A stretch of 64,000 bases of DNA, taken from Annona cherimola. Taxonomy: Eukaryota > Streptophyta > Magnoliopsida > Magnoliales > Annonaceae. The stretch lies in contig CM059977.1 in assembly GCA_030490835.1 (NCBI GenBank), positions 38,213,676-38,277,675 on the forward strand, written 5' to 3'. Below are positions 27,620 to 40,559 of this stretch, one piece after another. The position numbers and the translations under genes were made by a program. Under the pieces are notes generated by a model. The model was given only the letters and a program-made list of their open reading frames with translations. It did not search any database and was not told the origin of the DNA. How positions within the stretch are numbered: position 1 is the first letter of the stretch; every line of letters begins with the position of its first letter.

Positions 27620-30600
27620 CTATTTCTGAGCTACCAAATCTACCAATGCATAAGCAAGAATAGCGCTAACAACTCACTTCTTTTGGCATTTGACATTTTA
27701 GAAAAACTTAATATATTTATTTTAGAGATCCAAAATTGATCATCAGCATAAAAGTGTCTCCTCACCTCTTGCAATTTCACACACCTAGCAACTAGATGAA
27801 AAGAGTTATCCACTTCTTTGGAGCAGAAGCAACAATTTGTGTCACAACAATCCTTCTCTTCATGAGATTGGCTTTGGTTGGAAGTGCATTTTTGATGAAT
27901 CTCCAATTAAAAATCAGCACTTTGCTTGGCAGATTTAATTTCCACATGGTTTTTAATACCTTCATAGTATCGAACTTGACCTCTCTTGCATTTTCCATTA
28001 GCCAGTCATCAAAACTACTTCTTGGGCTTTCAAAATGCATTTCCACGTATAAGAATCCATTGCTCGTGATTCTACTTCCCATAAATCGCCTTTTGGACAG
28101 TATTTAGATCTCAATATTTATAACAAAAAGATTTAGAATTGACAAGGAGACGCCATAAATATTTTGCTAATGGAGCATAGTTGAAATTTATAATATCTCT
28201 ATGCCCAAACCTCCTTTTAGCTTTGGTTTACACATATCTAAGTTAACCAACTAAAATTTCTCTTTTTCTCTTTCTCTCCCAATTAGAACTTACTAATCAT
28301 TCTACTTAACTTTGAATAGGAATAGGAAGGAAGAAGGAAGATGTTCATTATATAACATGGGATAGGCTATGCCATAACTTTTATTAAGGTCTCTTTTTCA
28401 CCCCATGACAGTAAACACCCATTCCATCCTTAGATTTTCCTCCATATTCTTTCCTTTAGTCTCTTGAATTAGTCTTTTGGGATTAACTCCTCTAGAACCC
28501 ATCATTCTATTGCTCACTTGTCTTTGGGAAGTTCTTATGTTAGCATTGAGAATAAAGCTATTACGTGTATATTTACCAATTGACCTAAGTATTCATTATG
28601 CACCCACAAAACATCTAGCAATGAGGAGATTTGTGGTCTATTTTCTTCGGAGAGCAATAATGTATCTTCCACAAAAAGAGAAGTGATATTGAGAAATTTT
28701 TACGCCATTTAATAGGCTTCTTTCACATGCACTTGAAATGAGAGCAGACAACTCCTTTGCATACAACAAAAATACGAAAGAGGGCCACCTTATCCCCTTA
28801 CGAGGACTGAAATATTTAGATTTGAATCCGTTTAAGTTGACCCTATATCTCATAGATGGCAAACATATCATAATCTAAGATATCCAAATTGAATTGAAAT
28901 TCATTTATTTTATCATTAATTTAAGATAATTATATTTCACTTGGTCATAGGCCTCGAACATAACCAACTTTACTGCTACCGACTCCTTCCCCTTTTTTCC
29001 ACTCATAAGTAATGGATCTCTTTATAAGCAATTAGCATGTTGTCCATAATAAGGTGTCAAAAACAAATGCAATATATTGGAAAGTGATAAGGTTATGAAG
29101 GCAAGTCTTGAGTTCGTTAGTTAACTTGTTAGGATTTATAGGCTATAAAGCATAGGCTAATAGGCTTAAACTCTACCGCTTTGTTTGCCCTCGAGTTTTT
29201 AGGAATCATTACAATGGTTGTTGAGTTTATTACTTGAAACTACCCACATTGCTGACAAGGGAAGTCACTCTCCATAAAGCCCTTGTACATTTTAAAATGG
29301 TGATGTCCCACAACATTTCAATGACTCTAATAGAAACTAGTAGACATTCCCTTAGGTCCAGAGGATTTTAAGGGATTCATTGCGTTGAGAGACAAAATTT
29401 TATTCATATCAAGTGACATTATCAAATCCTCCCTCAATTGATTTGATATTCTAGCTTTTATAATTCCTGTAGTCCTTTCAATATCGAAAGGGGAAGAGGA
29501 AGAGAATATTATTTTGAAGTAAGAAAGAAAAAACTCATGCATTCCCTCATAAGTGTCCGCCCGCCTGGCTCTATCATCTAAAAGGGCTTCAATTATATTA
29601 CTTTGTTTCTTGTTTGATGTCATTCTATAGAACAAAGACGTGTTTTTTTCCCTTGTTGAAACCAGTGCACTTTTGACCTTCATCTCCATATAGTTACTTC
29701 ATCTTCAAGTAGAAAATTGATTTTTCCTTTACACATTTTATTTCCTCATTATGAGAATTTGAAGGATACCCAGTACTTAGGGGACGTTTGGGAATATGGC
29801 GTGTGGGAGGGAAAATGTGGTGGTACGGATTTCGAGATCCATCATTTCACAACTAATCATTATATTTTTATACTTTTACCCCTATATTCTAATCATTTTT
29901 CTTATCAACTACCTTCTAGCAAACCTATTTATTCCAACTTTACCCCTATTATTTTATATCAATCACACAATTTTCAAAATATTCCATTTTCTATTCCCGC
30001 CAAATACCACATTTTTCACAACTTTCATATTCCCAAACATCCCCTTAGATTATGCAATTTAGCTTGCCACTTCTTTATTGCTTTTGGCACAATTTTCTTT
30101 TTTTTCTTTTTCGAAGGTTTTGACAAAATTTTCTTGCGTTCCCTATTTCATCTCCTTAATTCCATAATACACGTCTAAATCTTATTAGTTAGAACCTAGG
30201 ATTTATGTATATGTATTGTATTTGATTGATAATTTAGTGAACCTCCTCATTTCTAGTCCAAAATAGCTCATACTTGAACTCCTTTACTAGTTTCTTTCTT
30301 CCCTATCTACTATTGAGCTAAAGCATGATTGAACCATGGTACAAAATGGCAGTAGACAAATAGAGGACCTTTGCATTGGGGAAGATATTCAACCATCAGA
30401 TTTGTCATTGCTCCATCAAATCTAGACTCTACACAATCAAGGTTTCTATGGTTATTTTTCCATGTCATTGAAGGTCTAGAAAATCTTAGATCTGAAATAT
30501 TGAATGTATCAATAACTTTTCTAAACATCTCTATTTAACTCTCAAGCCTTATTCTACAACTTTTGTATTTAGAGAGCACCCACCACTTCATTAAAATCTC

Positions 30601-32460
30601 CCATGAGAATCTAGGGGATGCTTAGTTGTCGATTGAATTGCTTAATTAGGTCCCGAGATTCCTATGTCCTTCTTACATCATGATGGCCATAGAAATTGGT
30701 GAAGTGCCATACAATAACCTATTAGGGATGGAGATATCCACATCAATATGGTGATAAGGGTAGTTTTTGACTAAAATATTTGTACCTTCATTCTAAAATA
30801 ATGCCGAGCTACCCTCTTCTTTCAACAATTGCCATTAGAAAATAACACTCAAATTTTAATTTTCTTCGAACCCCATCCATCTTATGTGTTATTATCTCTG
30901 TTTCACACAAAACACTACCATGAGAGCTTGACTCTTGACTAAATGAAGAAGACTTTGACTTGAACATGGGTTTCCGAACTCATGATAATTTCAAGCAAAG
31001 ATTGTCAGTTATTTTTGGTGGGGGTTGAGAGGGATTCTTAGCCTTAACCACTTTAACAATGGAACAATTCACTTTCCCACAAGATAGTTTGTACATCTTG
31101 TTGCTTTTGCCTGCTACTTCTTGCTTGTTTTTTTTCTTTTTTGCTAGTAGGTTATTTTTTAAGAAACATAGCTCATTTCCCCCATTATCTTCCCCATGCT
31201 TTGTTTACTTATTGCATGTTCCTCTCTTTTTTTCATGTTCTTTTTAGCCTTGAAAATATTTCAATCCCATGCATCCCTTGGTAACTAGGGCAATATTCTT
31301 TGATACCCATTTGCTCTCCTCCATGGGTTGGTCCTCCACTAAATAAAGTCCCTTTTTCTTATTGCATTTCCTCCCTTGGTTCTCCCCTTCACTCTCCCTT
31401 TGACTTAATATTCCTTCATTTTGTTTAGTTTTTTTTTAGTTCCCCCCTTTGGTGTTCCTGCCATTTTACAGGTTGCATTCCATGTGTGGCCATTATTTCT
31501 ATCTTCATAACATTTTTGCTCCCTTCAAAATGATTCTTATTCAACTCTACATCTTCCCATTTCTGATCATGCTTTAACCTTGTGTGGTTGCTGCTTCCAT
31601 TTTCCCCTTCTTAGGTGTTAAGGGTGGTACTTTGGTTCACTAGATTAATTCCTCTCCTATTCAAGCTCCTCCTCTTCATCTTAACAAAATTCTTGCTTCC
31701 TTGTTCTAATCTTGATTCCAACTTTTCATTTTCAAATTTGTATTACTTGTAAGAGCTATTGTAATACTACCAGAGTATACGTTGGTTCAACTCTCCTTTC
31801 TTTTTTCCAAAATTTTCCGCATTGAGGTTATCGTTATGTTTAATTAGAGTTTGACTAGATTCTTTTTTTTTTGCCTTGACTCGCTCATGACTATAACAAT
31901 TATTGATCCTAACTTTAGAGAAGATTCCTTCAACCATAAATGTCTAAGCTCATTCCCTTCAAATATTTTTTGTTCCTCTATTTCCACACTGTCAGTTTAG
32001 ATAGGAGCTATATCTACCACATGCTTCCTAGATTCTACTCGCTTATTCATCCTCGGATCATCCCTTTCCCTAATGAATTTGAAATCGCACTTAAAAGAGC
32101 CACCATAGGGCATATTTGCTTCACACATATCATTCTCTTCCTTGCTTTCCTCACACTCCTTGAAGTATATCCCAACTAATGACATGGATAATAAAATGTA
32201 GGTAATTTCTTATATTGAAAATTCACCCATTGGTCACTTTAAGAAATGCATTGCAGGAAAATACCTCTTCTCATAAGTCTTAGTACATCTGCCTCAACAT
32301 GAATCTGCACCATGCATTTGGTCATTGTAATGTCAAAGAATGATCCAAAGGATTCATCGATCATACACCATAAGGATATTTTGTTTATGAGAAATGAAAT
32401 ATTTTCAACTTCCAACCAAATTGAGGATACATGGATATCCACCTCACCCTAACCTATTAG
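27620..32460 (-). mobile_element. Decayed L1-type LINE, minus strand
   Basis: Read on the minus strand, L1 parts appear in the expected order. ORF1 remnants of the DUF4283/zinc-knuckle type lie at 32442-32239 and 32185-31997. An endonuclease fragment lies at 30528-30310 (VIDTFNISDLRFSRPSMTW). The linker before RT lies at 29689-29327 (RMTSNKKQSN, then MNPLKSSGPKGMS). An RT piece lies at 28871-28638 (NLNGFKSKYFSPRKGIR). The terminal zf-RVT domain lies at 28082-27640 (WKLNLPSKVLIFNWR, then CCFCSKEVDNSFHL). All are separated by stops and frameshifts, so this is an old copy. It is interrupted by the MITE at 29780-30044. Confidence 0.88.
29780..30044. mobile_element. Tourist-like (PIF/Harbinger) MITE
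   Basis: The terminal inverted repeats are 19 bp: GGGGACGTTTGGGAATATG at 29780-29798 and its complement at 30026-30044, with one mismatch. They are flanked by the trinucleotide TTA on both sides (29777-29779 and 30045-30047), the target duplication typical of PIF/Harbinger. Non-coding, 265 bp, inserted in the L1 fossil. Confidence 0.9.
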
Positions 32461-34700
32461 AGATCGTAAATTCGAGAGCAGCACTAATTTCCTTTCAAAT
32501 AGCCAGGGCCATCCCTACATGATGGTCAATTGATAGAGTGCCTATAGGTCTAATAAATTTGCTTTTTTTAATGCAAGTATATGTGTTGATCAAGTAGTAA
32601 ATAATGAGCAGAGTGTCAAATCCAATGAAGAGGGAGGTCTATGCACAACACAACCAAAACTTTCACATGCTAAATATGAATTATTAAATTGAATGAATTT
32701 TATCAATTAAAGGTGCTGAGCAAAAATAAACTAAAATAATAGCTATTGAGTAGAGTAGGAGTGGATTATTTGAAGAGATAATTAAATAGTTGATATTTGT
32801 AATCTTTTGACTTAAGACTATGCTATAATGTTCCATTTTGACGATTTGGATGGAATTTACTGATCTAGGCTCAATAGTATATATATATATATATCTTCCA
32901 ACATATATAAACCTAATTGAACTTCATTTAATCATTATATTCCCATGTAAATGATAAAATAAAGTTGATTTTCATATAGCATAACTGTGATCACATAGAA
33001 TTAATAGGTATATTTCTATTCACATTAGATTCAATTACCACACCTTATGTCGTAATCAAACTTGTGCTTTACAACATGGATCCTAACTCAATCTAACTCT
33101 TTTAAGCTAAATCAAGATAATATATCATCCACAAGGTAACTAAGATTATAGAAGCATTAAACGCAATGCGTAAAGGCAAATCTCACACAATCATAATAAA
33201 ATCAAATCTATAACTTTCATTTGCAGCAATGAAATCAACAAGCATTATCTTAAGTTCAAGATCATCATAAACCTCAACAAGGAGTTTAACCCATAAACAT
33301 ATTGTGAATCCTATCAAAGTCATATTGTAATACATATCAAATGAGGAGAATGATAAAAATAAAGAGAAGAGAGAGAAATAAGCGGCAAAACTCAATTGGA
33401 TTCCTCCTTTAAAGTTGATCTTCTTCTTGCCTTGAGCTTTTCTCTTTTCCTTTCAAGCTCAACCACTTCGTGCCCCCCGATCCCTTTGCTTTGAAACTCT
33501 AAAAAGATATTCATAGGTGTGCTAGAATGGGTTTTCAAACATGTGAAAAAAAAATTGCACGCACATGAGTTGGCACCAGGGCCTTTGCCCGAGGCGCCAC
33601 TGCGCTAGCATTGCTGGATAGGCTCAAACTTAATTTTTCAATGGCAATGGAGCTGAGGTTACTGAAACTGGAATTGAGGTTTGTGGATTGTTTTTGAAGT
33701 TCTCTTCGTTTTGCCACCCCTTGTACCTTCAATTCATGCATGAATCATCTTTGAACAAGCAAATGCTTTCCAAATATAATCTAATAAATCAAAATAGACT
33801 AAAATGAGACGACACGCAATTAAATATAATTAGAAATACATGAAAGATAAACAATTGTGAAAAACAAGCAAATGACATGAACTAATGCAAAACCTATGAG
33901 AATTTACCGACATCTGTGAACAAATCATTGAATAATTCCTTGTTGTATCCTTTTGAGAACTAACATTGAAGGTTTTCCTTTTGCCTCTACTTTTCTGCAT
34001 TCATTCTCTCCAATAGTAAGTGTTTGGAGCTCCGCTAATAAGAGCTTCTCTACGTTCGATAGCATTTCAAACCCCACAAATTGCTCCTCTTTCTCTAGGG
34101 ATTTCCACTCCTCGATTTCAAAAAAAAAAAAATCCTCAATTCCTTGCCCCGTTTTGGCTAGCAAAATGTCACCTCCCCAAAATGATGAAGAAAGGACTCC
34201 CTTGACCTCATTCTCTTTAAAGTGTAAAAATCAATGAAATAGAATCATTTGATTTATATACTAATTGCAAACCTGTTTCTTCTACGTCTAAAACTCTAAA
34301 ATATTTTATTCAATGTAGTTGAACGATTCTATAGATTATGATAACGTTGTAATGAATCTAGAAATAAATTTTAGTGTTTTTCACTAGAGATGATTCTATT
34401 TTTTGATTTATTTTTCACAAAATTGTTCTTCGATGTATATTTAATTATCAAGCTTTGCCATTTTCGAGAAATATATGTAACTTTTTCGAATTTCAAACAT
34501 AGACAATATTATTTATAAAAAAACACATGGTGATATTTTAGACGACTAAAATACTACTGATGCTTGAAATTTATAAATTATATACATATATTCAAAAATG
34601 ATAAAACCGAGACATGAAGTTAAATCACTCACAATAGTAGTTTTATAAAAGGCAAAATCGAAATAAAAAAAATGTTAAGAGGCCAACCGCATGGAAGCTC
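32461..34700. other. Repeat-like intergenic DNA without a recognised gene
   Basis: A (TA)n run lies at 32,878-32,895. Short ORFs (for example the minus strand at 33535-33741 and 33925-34164) have no recognisable domain. The stretch 32,500-33,400 has the look of an old LTR, but I cannot find a second copy in the window. Confidence 0.35.
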
Positions 34701-35319
34701 GCATGTGTTGGTGGTGGTAGGGGTGCAACTTGGGTAGGGTACCCATGGATACTCACCGACTTGACCCTAATTTTGGTAGGGTAAGGTAGAAAATATTACC
34801 CATGGGTATAAGTAAGGTAAAAAATTTTACTGGCTCCCTCAAATAGGGTATGAATAGGGTAGATACATTGAGTATCTGGAACCAACCTTTAAGAGTACTT
34901 ATGTGGGTAATTAATTTGGTGCACAATTATATATATGTATATAATATACATTATATAGTATGTATTGTGCTTTATCTTTGACATCTTATGTGCACGCATA
35001 TTTTAACAAAATTAAAATTTAAATTAATCTTGTGCCTTGTGACTTTTAGATTCCGAAGTAGAAAATAGTTCAGTTATTTATATATATGTCATTGACTTCT
35101 AAGAGACTCTTACGCTTCATATTTTGTAATATAATAATGTACACAATAAATGTATTGTCATTTTAAAATTTAAATGAGTATTATTTTATACTATTTAAAT
35201 AACATAGAATTTTTTTTAAAATTTTTTTTATGTGAGTATTAATGGAACAAAAATTAGGACCAACCCTATGGATAATGAGTAGGGTAGGGTACCCTAGGAA
35301 CAAAATTGATAGATGAGTA

Positions 35320-35324
35320 GATAG
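35320..35324 (+). repeat. Target-site duplication GATAG, left copy (Copia)
   Basis: GATAG directly precedes the Copia 5' LTR. The identical GATAG at 53617-53621 directly follows the 3' LTR. Confidence 0.95.
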
Positions 35325-37161
35325 TGTTGGAAATATGTGGAAAATAAGCCAAGCCTATGTTTTGATGATTAACAAATCAATTTGAGTAAGTTTTGGTTAC
35401 TAACATGTTTGTGGAAATGACTTAAGGTTATAAATTTGAAGAATATGAAGCATGACAAGTCAAGTCGATTTCCAAGTCGACTCAGGCTTCGACTTAGGCC
35501 AAGTCGATCCCCAAGTCGACTCAAGAAGCGACTTCAAGACGTCATTCCCTTCCAGAGTTGAAATCGAGAATGAGAGGTGCCGAAGTCGCATCCCAAGTCG
35601 ACTCCGCTTGCGACTTGGGTGAAGTCGCAGACCAAGTCGACTCCAGCATCGACTTCGAAACGTCATTTCTTTCCAGAGTTGAAATCGAGAACGAGAACTG
35701 CTGAAGTCACATCCCAAGTCGACTCCACTTGCGACTTGAGGTGAAGTTGCAGACCAAGTCGACTCCAGTCGCGACTTGGAGGCGTCATTTCTGTCCAGAG
35801 TTGAAATCGAGGAGCAGAGCTGCCGAAGTCGGAGACGAAGTCGACTCCGCATGCGACTTGGGTGAAGTCGCAAACCAAAGTCGACTCCAGTATCGACTTC
35901 AGTTGGACAGGGCAGAAACTTCAGAAGCCAAATCGGGGATTAGATAACTTGAGTCAAGTTGAAGATCAAGTCGACTTCGATGTTCGACTTGGAACATATG
36001 AAGACTAATCCAAGTCCAAAGAAAGCAAGATGCATGAATTCAACTATTCTAATTAAAATATATTGGACTTGTTCATGAATACAAAAGATTCAAGACTCAA
36101 GGACTCAATGTTTGCAAATCATGGAGCTAAAGGATATCAAGCTATAATGATAACACAGTGGTCCAAAGAGATATAAATCAAGGAAGAAACAACCAAACAT
36201 GAAGGAACTCAAGCAAGCAAAGCATTCCAAGGATTTTAAGTTCATCAAGCAAGTTATCGAGGCGAAGTCGCACCCGAAGTCGACTCCACCTGCGACTTGG
36301 GTCAAGTCAAGGACCAAGTCGACCTAGACTAAACTTGAAGTTGTTGCGAATAGGCGAAGTCGCATCCGAAGTCGACTCCACCTGCGACTTTGGTCGCAAC
36401 GGTCGGAAAATTTTCGAACGTCGGCGCATTAAATACACGCCACCTACCTCCAAACGTTCGGATTCCCTCTACAATTATAAAGGCATTCAATATGAACGAG
36501 GAGGGAAGCTGAGAATTCATTAAGTGTGCATAACTCCTATTTTCAAGAGCATTAAGTGATCAAGCCAACATTGAGAAGAAGAACTTTGCTTCCAAACTGC
36601 CAAGAGCTGCTTGCTGAATCTCTAAGCCTACACTACAAGTTCTTCTCTGCACCAAATCTGCGTCTACACAACAGTAACGTGTAGAAACTTTCTTTTGTTA
36701 TTACTTGTTGTATTGAACTTGTTTTAGCTTGGGTAGCTAAGAACAAGTGTAAGCAAAGTAGTGTTTGATTGGAGTGGAACTCGTCACCTACTTGTGCTGT
36801 GTATTGTTGATGACCCCTAGAGCTAGAATCTAGAAGAGAGCAGAGGCTCTGGTTGTATGTGCCCCATAGAGCTAGAATCTAGAAGAGAGTGGAGACTTTA
36901 GTTGTATTCGCGGAATACATAGTGGAACCCAAGTCACAAGGGGTGTGAGCTTGGAAGAGTGGAGTAGGGAGGTTGCCCGAACCACTATAAAATCTTGTGT
37001 GTTCATTTTCGTTTCTGCTCTTTACATTATTGCTCTCATTTTGTTGCTTCATAAAGGGGACTAGATTAATCCTGGGTAAAGTTTCTGTTTAAGTTGTAAA
37101 TATTTAAATATCCAATTCACCCCTCCCCTCTTGGGTAATTTTCATTAACTCGGGACCAACA
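35325..37161 (+). mobile_element. Copia element 5' LTR
   Basis: 1,837 bp, starting TGTTGGAAATATG and ending GGGACCAACA. It is nearly identical to the 3' LTR at 51715-53616. U3 contains three tandem units of about 121 bp rich in AAGTCGAC and GCGACTTGG. A TATAAA-like site and transcription start cannot be fixed by eye. Confidence 0.95.
35540..35900 (+). repeat. 121-bp tandem repeats in the Copia 5' LTR
   Basis: Units start with CGTCATT at 35540, 35661 and 35783. Each carries CCAGAGTTGAAATCGAG, then alternating AAGTCGAC and GCGACTTGGG, so inverted copies of the same heptamer lie every 20-30 bp. The repeats are conserved in the 3' LTR (from about 51930). Confidence 0.9.
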
Positions 37162-37163
37162 AG

Positions 37164-37175
37164 TGGTATCAGAGC
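37164..37175 (+). promoter_or_regulatory. Copia primer-binding site
   Basis: TGGTATCAGAGC, two bases after the 5' LTR, is complementary to the 3' end of plant initiator tRNA-Met. Confidence 0.93.
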
Positions 37176-37209
37176 AGGTCTTTGAGTTATACCAAAGAGA
37201 TCTATTGAT

Positions 37210-38511
37210 ATGGCATCCCAATCGACTTCCGTTTCCGCATTTGCCGAAGGCCAGTCTTTTACTAGGCCACCATTGTTTGATGGGAATAACTTCGGCTATT
37301 GGAAGCTACGTATGAAACAATTCATCATGGCTACAGATATGGACTCTTGGATTGCAATCCAAGATGATGTGATTTTGCCTATTGATGAAAAAGCTTCAAA
37401 GTGGACCGATGAGGAAGTGAAAACGGTTAAGAGCAATGCTAAAGCTATGAACTCACTGTTTTGTGCTCTTACCGCTTCCGAATATGATAGAGTATCCTCT
37501 TGTTTAACTGCCAAAGAGATATGGGATACACTAACATCTATTTATGAAGGAACTTCTTAAGTCCAAGGGATAAGGAGAAATATTTTGATTGGAGAATTTG
37601 AAAACTTTAGAATGCTGGAAACAGAAAATATTTCTGAAATGTTTGCTAGATTCTCTAAAATTACTAATGCCTTGAAAGGTCTTGGAAGGACAATTTCTGA
37701 ATCTGAACAGGTTATTAAGATTCTAAAGGCGCTACCCGATTCATGGACTCCAAAAATTACTGCAATAGAAGAAGCCAAAGACCTAAACACATTGAAGCTA
37801 GAAGATCTTATTAGCTCATTAATGTCACATGAGCTAATCAAGAAAAGAAATGAAGATCACCACAAAGGCAAGAGAACCATTGCATTGAAAGTAGCACACA
37901 ACTCGGATGAGTCAACCTCCTCATCTCATAACGACGATGAAGACATTGCATTGTTGACCCGGAAATTTCGAAAGTTCGTAAGGAGAGAAAAGAACTTCAA
38001 GGATCTCCAAAAGAGACCTCGAAAAGAAAAGAAGAAGGAGACTACAAAGTGCTATAGATGCGGCGGTATGGGACATATGCAAGCTCAATGTCCTACACCC
38101 GAAGAGAAATCAAAGGATCAACAAGAAAGGAGGGAAAGACATGAAAACAGAAAATTTCAAAGGCTAAAGGGAAGAGGAATGTACGTGAACGAAGAAACTT
38201 CATCAACAAGTAGCTCCTCAACCGATGATTTTGATGCGGCAAATTATGCAAGAATATGCTGCATGGCGCGGATTGAGCAAGAAGAAGATTTGTTGTGTTT
38301 AAACACAACGGAAGTTTTGGAAGAGCAAACCACCTCAACCAAGTACACAAGTAATGAAGAGGTAACTTCCAAATTTTGCTATTCTCAATCTACTCACTCT
38401 TCTATTCAAGAATGTCTCAAATGTGCTGAATTAGAAGAATTACAACATGCATATGATTTATTATATGAGGAAATCAAAAAGCTAGGAAATAAGTTATCAT
38501 TAAAGAGATAA
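37210..38511 (+). pseudogene. Copia gag (two stop-separated pieces in one frame)
   Basis: ATG at 37210 is followed by a UBN2/gag-type region (FGYWKLRMKQFI near residue 30). A TAA at 37558-37560 interrupts it, and the same frame resumes to 38511. Near residue 282 is a CCHC nucleocapsid knuckle (CYRCGGMGHMQAQC, about 38050-38092). The Ser-Thr-Ser-rich acidic segment after it is usual for this group. The nonsense codon falls after Gly-Thr-Ser, where relatives have Gln, and a short deletion follows it. The protein would package RNA in the virus-like particle, but this copy cannot make it whole. Confidence 0.85.
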
Positions 38512-38583
38512 CAATGTAATTCCATTATTATTGTAAATGGAAAACTAGCTGAAAGTACATCAAAACTGAAAGATGAAAATGAA

Positions 38584-39160
38584 TTGCTTTTGAAAGAAGT
38601 AGAGAAATTGAAAAAGAAGAATGAATCCTTAAATGAATCATTAGCTAAATTCTCTAATCCAGGAGAAAATGTAAAAATATTTCTGAACATGACCTCTCAA
38701 ACAAATAAAAGAGGTCTTGGATACTCCACATTTGAACAAAGAGATCGAATGTGCCAATACTTGGAAAAAATCAAACCAAAACTGCACCTATCCATAAGCC
38801 CAAAGGGAAACATACTACGTGGACTAGAAGGCCAATTATTGAATTAATACATACTTAGAGGCCTACTCCTAGATTATCAATGACTTGCAATTTTTGCAAT
38901 AAGATGGGTCATAAAGTCTATAAATGTAACTTTAAGAAATTATATGACCATGGTGCAAAATTAGTTTGGATTCCAAGAAACACGAGATTTGGGCTTTATA
39001 AGTTAGAACAACAAAGATTAAATCAGTTACTACCCCAAATGGACCCATAAAATCGGTACTAAAGAGATAAGATTTATTTGCTCATTTTTCAGATATGTTT
39101 TAAAGCAAAGGCAAGCAACGTTTGGTTCATGGATAGCGGTTGCTCAAGGCATATGACCGG
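38584..39160 (+). pseudogene. Copia second zinc knuckle and protease remnant
   Basis: The coiled-coil-like segment 38584-38847 continues the gag frame. A second CCHC knuckle (CNFCNKMGHKVYKC) lies at about 38885-38926. The aspartic protease active site reads FMDSGCSRHMTG with the catalytic Asp at 39132. Immediately after this motif the frame changes and about 60 residues usual in protease are absent, so a deletion joins the protease start to the pre-integrase region. Confidence 0.8.
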
Positions 39161-40330
39161 TGAAAGAAGTTTATTTCATAAACTCAAGCCTTGCAACGAT
39201 GGAAGATGTATTATTTGTTGAAGGACTCAAGCACAATTTAATAAGTATTAGCCAATTATGTGACAAAGGGTACAAGGTTGTATTTGAATCATCTATATGT
39301 AATGTATTTGATGGAGAACATATCATGTTTAGCGGAAAAAGACATGAAAATGTATATTTGGTTTCACTTGATGAACTAGATGGTCAATGTCTAATGGCCA
39401 TTGACAATGATCCATGGGTTTGGCATAAGAGGCTTGGACATGTAAATATGTCAAACATTAAAACCTTATGGAAAAGGAATTTGGTAGAAGGATTGCCCAA
39501 ATTGAAATACGACAAAGATAAAATTTGCAAGGCATGTCAATTGTCAAAATAACCTAAAATGCCTTTCTCTACCAAAAAGGAGATCTCCACCACTAGGCCA
39601 CTTGAATTGCTACACATGGATCTATATGGGCCATCCGATATTTTAACCATTGGTGGAAAGAAATATGTGTTTGTAATAGTTGATGATTTTTCAAGATTCA
39701 CATGGGTAATTCTCTTAGCTAGCAAAGATGAAGCCTTCTCTATGTTTGCAACTTTTGTCAATTTGGTACAAAATGAAAAATAAAGTACTATTATGACCAT
39801 AAGAAGTGATCATGGTGGTGAATTTGAAAATAAACGATTCATAGAATTATGCAATGAAAAAGAAATTCATCACACATTTTCTGCACCAAGAACTCCACAA
39901 CAAAATGGAGTGGTTGAAAGGAAAAATAGAACCATACAAGAGATGGCTAGAACAATGCTAAATGAGAGTAAATTATCCAAGAAATTTTGGGGTGAAGTTG
40001 TAAGTACAACTTGTCATGTGTTGAATCGAGTTACCATTAGAGCAATCTTGAAAAAGACCCCATATGAGCTATGGAAAGGTAGAAAACCAAATATTTCATA
40101 TTTTCATGCTTTTGGTTGCACATGTTATGTTTTGAACAATGGAAAAACCAACTTGGGAAAACTAGATGCTAAGAGTGATGAGACAATATTCCTTGGTTAC
40201 TCATCAAATAGCAAAGCATATAGAGTTTTCAACAAAAGAAACCAAGTTGTAGAAGAATCAATATATGTTGTCTTTGATGAAACTAATCCTTGCTTCAAAA
40301 GAAAAGATGATTTAAGTGATGCACATGATA
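39160..40330 (+). pseudogene. Copia integrase (three pieces, DDE residues present)
   Basis: The GAG-pre-integrase HHCC zinc site lies in 39160-39552 (WHKRLGHVNM, then CKACQLSK). The catalytic triad is visible: Asp 39619 (HMDLYG), Asp 39808 (SDHGGEF) and Glu 39916 (NGVVERKN). TAA codons at 39550 and 39781 split the frame. The C-terminal region reads on through TIFLGYSSNSKAYRVFN. The triad is intact but the reading frame is not. Confidence 0.9.
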
Positions 40331-40559
40331 TAACAAGTAGCCTTGAAAAACTGCATGTGGAAAAGCAAGAAGATTCTATGGAGGAAAGAGTAAGTGAAGG
40401 TAATAATTCCTATAAATTTCCAACTAACTTAAAGTTCAAACATGCTCATCCAATTGAGCAAGTTATAGGGAATGTGTATGAAGGTGTAAAAACTAGAAGG
40501 TCAAAACAAAACATTTGTGGACAATACGCCTTTGTATCCAAAATTGAACCAACCACTAT

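Noticed and set aside
29717..30178. Plus-strand 153-residue ORF
   Set aside because: It spans the Tourist-like MITE and L1 debris; it has no conserved domain.
35540..36400. CRISPR-like appearance of regularly spaced short repeats
   Set aside because: The repeats lie in both LTRs of a plant Copia element, spacers are not unique and there are no cas genes.
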